NCBI GenBank assembly: GCA_001972305.1
Contig: BDDD01000881.1
Coordinates: 1-64,000 of the forward strand
DNA: 64,000 bases
Direction of reading: 5' to 3'
Source: Cephalotus follicularis
Taxonomy: Eukaryota; Streptophyta; Magnoliopsida; Oxalidales; Cephalotaceae
Of the stretch, positions 56,756-64,000 are shown in pieces (position 1 is the first letter of the stretch; each line of letters begins with the position of its first letter). The position numbers and the translations under genes were made by a program. The notes under the pieces were generated by a model, which worked only from the letters and a program-made list of their open reading frames with translations, was not told the DNA's origin and ran no database searches.

Positions 56756-57523
56756 AAAAAAAGAGAAAAAAATCTATTTTACCTTTTTGAATTCAGTCTT
56801 GGTTTGTAGCCTATTTGATTCGAGTAAGTAAACCTCATGGGCGTTCTACACCTATTTCCTTAAAGCCAACTAGCTTGAGAGTAATTGGTCCAAAACTCGC
56901 TACATGGGTCTTATAGAAAGATTAAAAGACTAAGACATTACATGGATTTAAGTGGGTGAAATTTTTATTGATCTCAGGGGCAAATTGTTGTATAATCTAA
57001 CAGTACTTAGTAATTTGGGTGTCTGGTGTGTGCTCCACCCATGTCATTCAAACCAACAGAAGTGGAGGAATGGGTTCAATGAATTAAAAAATAATATGTT
57101 AGCACTAAAGTTCTTTGTCTGACTCCAAAGTAGGATTTCATGGAACTGAGAATTCATGTCTTAATCTGGAAACAATGTGGATAACAGATAATTTAGTAAA
57201 GCTCCTTAATTGAGACGTGTTATGATTCTAGATCTTGGAGCAATATAACAAAATTCAAGTATGGGAGTGCCTATAAATTTTTAAGTGGAGATACATTTTA
57301 CCTATTAACAAAGTTATGATGAACTGTATTTTGTGTGTTTATTCTTGAAAAACACTCATGATACACAACTCATCCACTAGGGAAAATTAGGGGTTTAAAG
57401 GCTTGTTGCATATGCTAAATGTAATCGTGATTCCTACAAAAGAGGGTTATGGTTTTTGTTTTATTGTTTTATTTTTTTGTTTCATTTGCTTGAGGACAAG
57501 CAAGGTTTAACTATGGGGGTATT
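56756..57523 (+). other. Tat/Athila-like 3' untranslated region and polypurine tract
   Basis: Noncoding sequence between integrase and LTR. It ends with CTTGAGGACAAGCAAGG and a G-rich tract (ACTATGGGGGTATT), standard for these elements. Much of it recurs in reverse complement at 62185-62990. Confidence 0.72.
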
Positions 57524-58545
57524 TGTTGAGCATAAAAGTACGTTATTTTTAAAGATTTATTTATTATGCTTTTATGCTTGGAACATACTACTTTGGTTGT
57601 GTTTTATTGATTTTCAGGTACAAGGGCAAAATTATCAGAATGTATTAATACTAGTCCACTTGGTGAAAATTGAAGACAAGAAGATTAAAGCTTTAGAAAT
57701 TGACTAAGTTTCTGCATATTGCAATAAATAGATAAAGCGTCAATGGGTTCTTTTATAATCATCAACGCTTATATGTAAAGCACTGACGGTTCTATCAAAG
57801 CGTCGACACTAATATGTAAATCACTAACGGTCTTTTGTAAGCGTCGATGCTTAGAGCCTTTGCACATTTGCTTTGCCTTCATGGTATGCTATGCTCAATA
57901 CGCCAAGTCTGGTCTGGTCCGCTATCAACATCCCATGCTGTACTCTGCTAGTCTGAACCTCAAGTCTGCTCTGTTGGCCAACACCTCAAGTTTGCTTCGC
58001 ACTTCAAAGTCTGCTAGTCTGCTCTGCTACTAACACGTCAACTTTGGGACCAATATCACAAACCTTCTTGGCACTCCAGAAGCTCTACACGGTTGATGCT
58101 CTGTAAGGTTGATACTCTACAAATTCGTGCTATGCGAAGTGCTGCTCGACAATTCAAGTCTACCCGATACCAATATCCAAGTCTGCTCTGCACTGAACTT
58201 CATAGCTCTGCTTTATGTGTTAAGTGTCAGGGCTCTTCATGTTACTGTTGGCGCTTAGCGCAGACCATGTCTACTCACTTGCGCATGGCTTGGGCGGCAA
58301 ATGGAAACTTTCTAGAATGTTTGACTTTGTATTTTAGGAAATTTTTTATTGTAATATTAGAATTTAAGTAGGACTTTAATTAGGATTTTATTTCATTTTC
58401 TATTTTAAGCACTTGTTTTTGTAAGGAGATAAAAGGTGGAAACAAAACATAGGAAAGAGAGAATCAATCCACAACTCACCACCTTTCTCGAGAACTTTTC
58501 TCCAGTTTTATTTTCAATGGTTTGTTCTAGCTAACCGTTGATGCA
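57524..58545 (+). repeat. Tat/Athila-like LTR (right end uncertain)
   Basis: It starts TGTTGAGCATAAAAG directly after the polypurine tract. A GCGTCGACGC-type cluster lies at 57733-57850 and a possible TATA box (AGATAAAAGG) near 58424. I place the end near 58545 (GATGCA) without a second copy to confirm it. Confidence 0.55.
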
Positions 58546-59719
58546 GAAAACCTTTCTTCAAAAGTATCCTACATGGAGGACTTTGATTTGTTAATGAAAA
58601 CGCTTGAATCTATGCCGGAGAAGATGATTTGGTTAATAGTCCCAGCACAGATAGAGCAAGAAGGTTGAAGGTCCAGGAGGTTGTTCTCCCGGGGACACTC
58701 CGACGCTCAAGTTAGGCACTGCACAGAGAAAATAAGTTTCTTTTGAGAGTAAAAATGGCTGACCTGTATGAAATTGTTGGTTTTAGTATTTATAAGCCTT
58801 GGATGTAACCGTAGAGCATGGAATTCGGAGTTGACGGTTGCCCCTAAGGGAAATGCCGAGGATCTCGGGCATTTCCCCTGATCCTTGCTGGGTTTGGTGC
58901 TCTTTCCCTATAGGACTTGGTGCTTTGCATGTATACGTCTCTGGTCATGGGCTGGCAATCCCCTGGGATCAAGGCGCATTAACGCCCGACCACGTGCCCA
59001 GGCCTGGAAAAGACATCTGTCATCCTCTCCTGATGGCACGTGGCACTATGCTTTAAATAGAATTTTCCCCACATCATATGCCCCCCTAGTCCTTCTTCTC
59101 TGGCCTTGGATGAGGAGGAGCAGCAGAGTTGAGAGTTATTACCCAGGTAGAGCTCCCATGCAAGGCTGAATTCAAACTGGCCAGGGAAGGGGACAAATAG
59201 ACTTGCATAGATTCGAGACGAGCTTGATCATTTGTAGATGCGTCAAATTAAATCTCCATGTGGGCCCAACCTTATAGCCCAAATCAATTGTTGATAAGAT
59301 ATGACATGACAGATGTCATTTTGCGCCATACCCCTTCAATTAATTCTCATCATTACGCTATAATTTTTTAATTTTGCACGCCTGACGCTTCGGTGTCCGC
59401 GCTCAAACCCTTCATTTGCCTCTCCTGATTTGACAAGAGGATCTCCACCGTTAAGAGAGATTGGGATCTATAGTCTGGATGCATTACCAGGGTCTTTAAA
59501 AACCCATCTCCCAACCTAGGGGTCCTCTTTACGCTTTCGTAATCCCTAAAAACAAAAGATTTCTTGAATCCCTTGCTCTTCCACTCTTTAAACTCAAAAA
59601 CTTCACTTTCTTCTTTATCCAGATCCTCAGGTGAATAGCTTTATTCCTATTTACCTTTCGCTTGATAAAGGTCTTCCATGACCAATTCATCGTCGTCATC
59701 CTCTCTCTCTCAAAACACC
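58546..59719 (+). other. LTR or leader of a further gypsy-type element
   Basis: Noncoding. GGGGACACTCCGACGCTCAA near 58692 is a phrase I associate with LTRs of elements encoding the following domain. No reliable borders were found. Confidence 0.4.
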
Positions 59720-60413
59720 ATGGCCAGGACCAAAAAAACTAGGATGTTGGTCAGGCGCCCTGAGGTGGTGGCCTGAGCGTCCACGGGGGTCGCTATTGCT
59801 GAGCGCCCCCTCGACATGGAGGTAGAGATGGGGCTTCCACTACCGAGAATCCCAACGTGGCGGCCGTAGAGGCTGGGGTCCAAGTTTTTTAGACCGTCTT
59901 TAAATAGACTAAGATAGGCCCCAAGAAGCTGGCGGAGCTAGTCAAGGAGTACTACATCCCTGATAGTCTTGATTTTGAGATCCCAGCAAATCCCAAGGTT
60001 ATCATGGAAAGCAGTCTAGGATACTTCGTGGTATTCCAAGATGCTCTGGAACATGTACTAAGGTTCCCCCTGCATTCCTTCGCCGTCACCATCCTCGAAC
60101 ATTACCAGGTTCACCCCTCGATGCTCCAGGCCCAGTCCTAGGGTTTCATTATCGGCTTCCTGGTCAGGTGCCTAGAGGCGGGGGTGACAGCCGTTGTATG
60201 GCAGTTTAAGGAATTCCATACCATAACCTCCTCCCCAAAGAAGTGCGGCTTATACTTTAAGTCACATACGGGTCACCACGAACTGTTGGCGGAGAACACC
60301 AAGACGGTCAAAAACTGGAGGGAGAAGTATTTTATGGTCAAGAACCTTCCTGGCTTCACGCCAAGCCCGTGGAGTGATACCATGGACACTGTGGCCCTTA
60401 ACCAAAGGGTGTC
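59720..60413 (+). pseudogene. Putative gypsy-type transposon domain pseudogene
   Basis: ATG at 59720 opens MARTKKTRMLVRRPEVVA, then a stop. Further stops lie near 59898 and 60140. From YYIPDSLDFEIPANPK through HSFAVTILEHYQVHPSML and FHTITSSPKKCGLYFKSH it resembles the plant putative gypsy-type transposon domain (Pfam PF04195 type), recognised by pattern only. It is cut at 60413 by a minus-strand LTR. The molecular role of the domain is not known to me. Confidence 0.65.
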
Positions 60414-62184
60414 TGATGGGTGTCGTTAGGCCGAATCAAAATTACCCTAATCTAACAATTTAGCAAGTGGAAGTAGGGATCGTTCCCACGAAGAGCTGAA
60501 AGGAGATGCTATAAAAATAAACTTAAGATGCAACTATTAATTTAATCTAAGTTAACAAGCCAAATAAAATGAATTGAAAAGAGGATTGGTTTTGAATTAA
60601 ACTATTTAATGAAAAACTAAACAATTCAAATTAAATATCTAACGTAAACTAACAAAATAAATAAATATGAAAAATAATATGAAACAGCAATCCCATAGAT
60701 GTGAGAATCCCCGCATGTATATATATATTCAAATTCATGGCACAAGTTTCAGTTTAGCGCAGAAATTTACCGAATTAACCTAGGTACAACCTATCCTGTC
60801 AAACCTTGATACTCTCAAAAGGTTGATTGGTTAAAGGGTGTGTTTGGTTAACACAGCAAACGAGTGATTTAGCCTAGGTACAACCTATCCTGTCACACCT
60901 TGATACTATCAAAAGGTTGATTGGTTAAAGGCTATCATTGGTTCAATCACATAAAAAAAAGTATTGCATGATATAGATGAAATAAAGCTACTAACAATAA
61001 ATCATCAAAATAGATTTGATATATTAAAAATTCTTCTCATCAATGCTGTCACTACATTAACAAGAAAAAGTATCTGACAAACATGCAATTAAACTTGAAA
61101 CCAAAACTGAAATATATATATATAACATGGGTTCATCTACATCTAGGGATAAAAATACTTAGCCGAACATGACGATGAAAACAGATATCTTCATTGAATT
61201 CTTCATCCTACCACTACCGGCTGCGTCTCCTACTGTCTACTGTCGTTCTTGTATATTTGCATTGCAGATCTCCTTTTACTGCTGCTTTGTGTAATGTATA
61301 TATAGCCGCCTAAACCTAAAGCAATGTGGTCCCTCCTGTTTTATTTCCATATTTGACACAATCAAAGAAATTGCATTGAAACTATGTCGGCTGATTGGAC
61401 TTGTATGCATGCATGGGCATCGTGTTGCATGGGCTGCTGACTTGAATTGCGGCGCATGTTGGCGTTAATTGATGTATGGACTCATGTTGGCGTCTGACGC
61501 ATGGACATGGGCTTTGGCGTGCATGACCTGAAGACTGCAAGGACGCATTCGGCGTTGAATTGATTGGTTGGGCTGATGATGCGTATGTGGGCTGATTGGA
61601 ATGGATGGCTTCATGGGCTGCTGTGCTGTTTTCGTGAGGCGCCTGCATGAATTGATGTATGCATGGGCTGATGAATTGTGGTTGTGGCGTTTGTTGATTG
61701 AATGATGGCTCACGGTGCGCATGATGTATCAATTGCATGGGTTGGATTGTTGTGGGCCGAATTGAGTGAAGCGGCTCGGCAGATCATCGACACATGGCGC
61801 TGAAGATTTGAGCATTGAAGCTTTGCAAGGCTTCAAATGATTCAACTTTTGTTTTCTTGCAATATCTCTTCATCAGAGCTTCAAAATAAATCAGCCTAAG
61901 AACTAAAAGTGCTCCAATTAATTTTATGAACAATATGAGCCCAATATTCAATATTTTCCGAGTCTTAAATATCGACTTCTCTCGCTTAAGTGGGTGCAAT
62001 CTTTAACCAATCGTTGTCTTCAAACCACTTTAACTCGAAAAGTAGCGTTTTAGCTCCATTTTCTCTTATTCCTCAATAATCAACATAATACCTGAAAATC
62101 AAATAAACACTACCACAGTAATCTATTCCAAACATAAAAATATAATAAATAAATCATTAAAATCACACATTTTTATTCTTATCA
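60414..62184 (-). repeat. Tat/Athila-like LTR (minus strand, 1.77 kb)
   Basis: On the minus strand it starts TGATAAGAATAAAAATG at 62184, next to a polypurine tract, and ends TAACGACACCCATCA at 60414, inside the transposon-domain pseudogene. A 60-base phrase with GGTACAACCTATCCTGTCA repeats at 60783 and 60878. Histidine- and serine-rich minus-strand frames near 61400-61740 are not supported as genes. Confidence 0.72.
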
Positions 62185-63569
62185 AATACCCCCATACTTG
62201 AACTTTGCTTGTCCTCAAGCAAACAACATGGAAAGTTAAGAACAAGAACATAAAAACAAAAACAGCAAACACAGCAAACACAAACAAAAAAACTAACTCA
62301 CTTTCGTAGGAATCACGATTGCATTTAGCACATGCAACAAGCCTTTAAACCCCTAGGTGGCCCTAGTGGGCGAGTTTTGTCTCGTGAGTGTTTTCCAAGT
62401 GAATAAACACACAAAATTCAGTTCATCAAAAATTTTGACAATAGGTTAAATGTATCTTTACATAAAAATTCATAGAACACCCCCATACTTGAATTTTATT
62501 ATCTCGTTCCAAGTTCTAGAATCAAAACACATCTCAATTAAGGAGCTTTCATATATATTTCTATTATTCCAAAATATATAAACCAATCAAAATATGCATT
62601 CTTAGCAACATAAAATTCTAGTTCGGAGTCGGACAAAGAACTTTAGCACTTACACATATTTTCTTTCTTTTGCTTTTCTTTTTCTCTTCTTTTTTTTTTC
62701 ATTCCTCCACTCTTTTCCATCTGAAATGTCATGGATGGAGCAAACACCAGAAACTCAAAGTACTACGTAGCTTCAGATTTTTTTTACCAACTTAAATTCG
62801 TGCAATATCTTGATCTCTTAAGCTTCTATAAGACCATGTAGCGAGCTTTCGACCAGTTACTCTCAAACCAGTTGGCTTTAAGGAACTAGGTGTAAAACAT
62901 CCCTCGGATTTAATTACTCGAATCAAATAGGCTACAGACCAAGACTGAATTCAAAAAGGTAAAATAAACATTCTTTTTTTTTCTTTTTTTTTCTTTTTTT
63001 TCTTTTTTTTTACATATATATGTAAGAACATCCATTCATCGTCCTTCTCCTCACTAAAATTTATGAAACTTTAAAAACATACAAGACGGACTTTTATTAA
63101 TTATTTTCATTTATTTTTCGCATAAACTCCTACCTTGAGATATATTTCTTTTCTTTTCCTCGAAAACAAAAATTTTATTATTTCTCCTATGGAGTTTTCT
63201 ATTATTTTTAAGCATATCAACATTTATTCCTACTTTCAAAATTAAAATGAACTACGGTATAACTCTGCCCCTCCGATACTTAGATTTTGCAATGTCCTCA
63301 ATGCAATAAAAATTAACTAGAAAATAACAATGGCTGAGCAAAAATAAAGGAAGCAATGCAACAAAATAAAAACAAAAGGGGTAGAGGTTACTAGATATGA
63401 TCATGGAGGCTTGAAATATCGAGCCTCATGAAAATCCATGGCCTCCTTCATCAATACAAAAACATAAAAAAATCGAGGTATATAAATAAAATAAATAAAA
63501 ACACAGTGGGTTGCCTCCCACTAAGCGCTTTGCTTTAACGTCTTTGGCTAGACGCTGCTGGTGTGGATA
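62185..63569 (-). other. Tat/Athila-like 3' untranslated region (minus strand)
   Basis: The polypurine tract (complement of 62185-62215) is followed by noncoding sequence with the CTTGTCCTCAAGCAA block. 62185-62990 is a reverse-complement relative of 56756-57523. A (T9C)n low-complexity run lies at 62972-63011. GGGTTGCCTCCCACTAAGCG near 63508 is a standard phrase downstream of pol in these elements. Confidence 0.7.
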
Positions 63570-63950
63570 TCAAAGAGGAGTGTAGATAGGATCAATCAAG
63601 TCAACACACTCAATGATCTGTCCATCAGTAATTCCATCCACAAATGGTTTCAATCGCGGCCCATGGACGTTAAATGTGTCTTTAAAACCTGTCCAAGCAA
63701 ACTCAAAAATACCAAGTGAAAGCACATTTTGAACAATATAAATGGCATCCCAAAAGTATTTCCACCAATAAAAACCATCAATAGAACCATAACAGTTAAG
63801 TGCATCAACACAATCGGAGAAAACAACTTTTACAATATAAGAACTATCCCAACAATAATTCCACCAGTAAAAACTGTTAAGAATGCAATCTACCAAATTA
63901 CTAGTCTTTCAATCCCAAAGAACATTCACAATTTCAAATGATGTGGAACA
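63570..63950 (-). pseudogene. Tat/Athila-like integrase end (minus strand, degraded)
   Basis: The minus-strand frame ends FNVHGPRLKPFVDGITDG, the position and wording of a Tat/Athila integrase C-terminus. Upstream it contains two related stretches (FYWWNYCWDSSYIVKVVFS and FYWWKYFWDAIYIVQNVLS) that look like an internal duplication. The gene continues past the window. Confidence 0.5.
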
Positions 63951-64000
63951 ATGACCCATGAATGAATTACGAGGAAATTCTTTTAATTCAAATTTCGGAA

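Noticed and set aside
57456..57707. 83-residue frame at the start of the Tat/Athila-like LTR
   Set aside because: It crosses the polypurine tract and the LTR boundary, so it cannot be a conserved gene.
61382..61738. Possible histidine/serine-rich secreted peptide
   Set aside because: It lies within a Tat/Athila-like LTR, has repetitive composition and no second copy to support it.

Overview
This window looks like plant nuclear DNA, most likely from an eudicot with a repeat-rich genome (no species can be named). I found no convincing host gene, tRNA, rRNA or CRISPR array. Nearly every base belongs to LTR retrotransposons: Ty3/gypsy chromoviruses resembling the Tekay/Del lineage, Ty1/copia elements of SIRE/Maximus-like and Angela-like type, and Tat/Athila-like gypsy elements. 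There is also one MITE with long terminal inverted repeats, one unidentified insertion, and an 821-base run of N. Family letters A to F are my own labels, based on LTR ends and sequence shared between copies. All coding regions carry stops, frameshifts or deletions, so they are annotated as pseudogenes.

Layout. 1-4930: element A1, gag only, with a 3.08 kb right LTR, inserted into a minus-strand SIRE-like copia element (4931-8023). 8024-8880: fragments of a plus-strand copia LTR. 8880-13968: chimeric gypsy remains (family D LTR, gag, partial RT; family E LTR fragment with a tandem repeat; integrase plus chromodomain-like end). 13969-24968: LTR F, apparently split by element A2 (15239-23535). 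A2 contains the assembly gap and a perfect 156-bp tandem duplication. 24969-25335: tail of a D LTR. 25336-36185: plus-strand copia leader, gag and protease start, interrupted by element B (25735-34718), whose LTR pair is complete and whose flanks are near-matching 5-bp duplications. 36186-41640: pieces of an Angela-like copia family in opposite orientations, including a 2.57 kb LTR with its primer-binding site. 41640-43403: SIRE-like PPT and an LTR whose first 555 bp are tandemly duplicated. 43404-55411: minus-strand gypsy element C, with a hybrid left LTR and a right LTR split by a D-family solo LTR with a perfect 5-bp target duplication. 55412-64000: broken Tat/Athila-like pieces, the MITE, a putative gypsy-type transposon-domain pseudogene, and another minus-strand Tat/Athila-like LTR with its adjoining internal region.

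The elements do not form a pathway; the logic is insertion inside insertion. The most interesting content is noncoding structure in the LTRs. First, a stem-loop with an almost fixed 12-nt loop lies about 140-180 nt before the LTR end in four gypsy families, and its stem arms covary between families. Second, dense clusters of 10-bp palindromes built on GTCGAC (plus GTCAAC and CAGCTG variants) occur in LTRs of both gypsy and copia superfamilies. Third, a hairpin block in the A family shows a compensatory base-pair change among three copies. I know of no named description of these and cannot search for one here.
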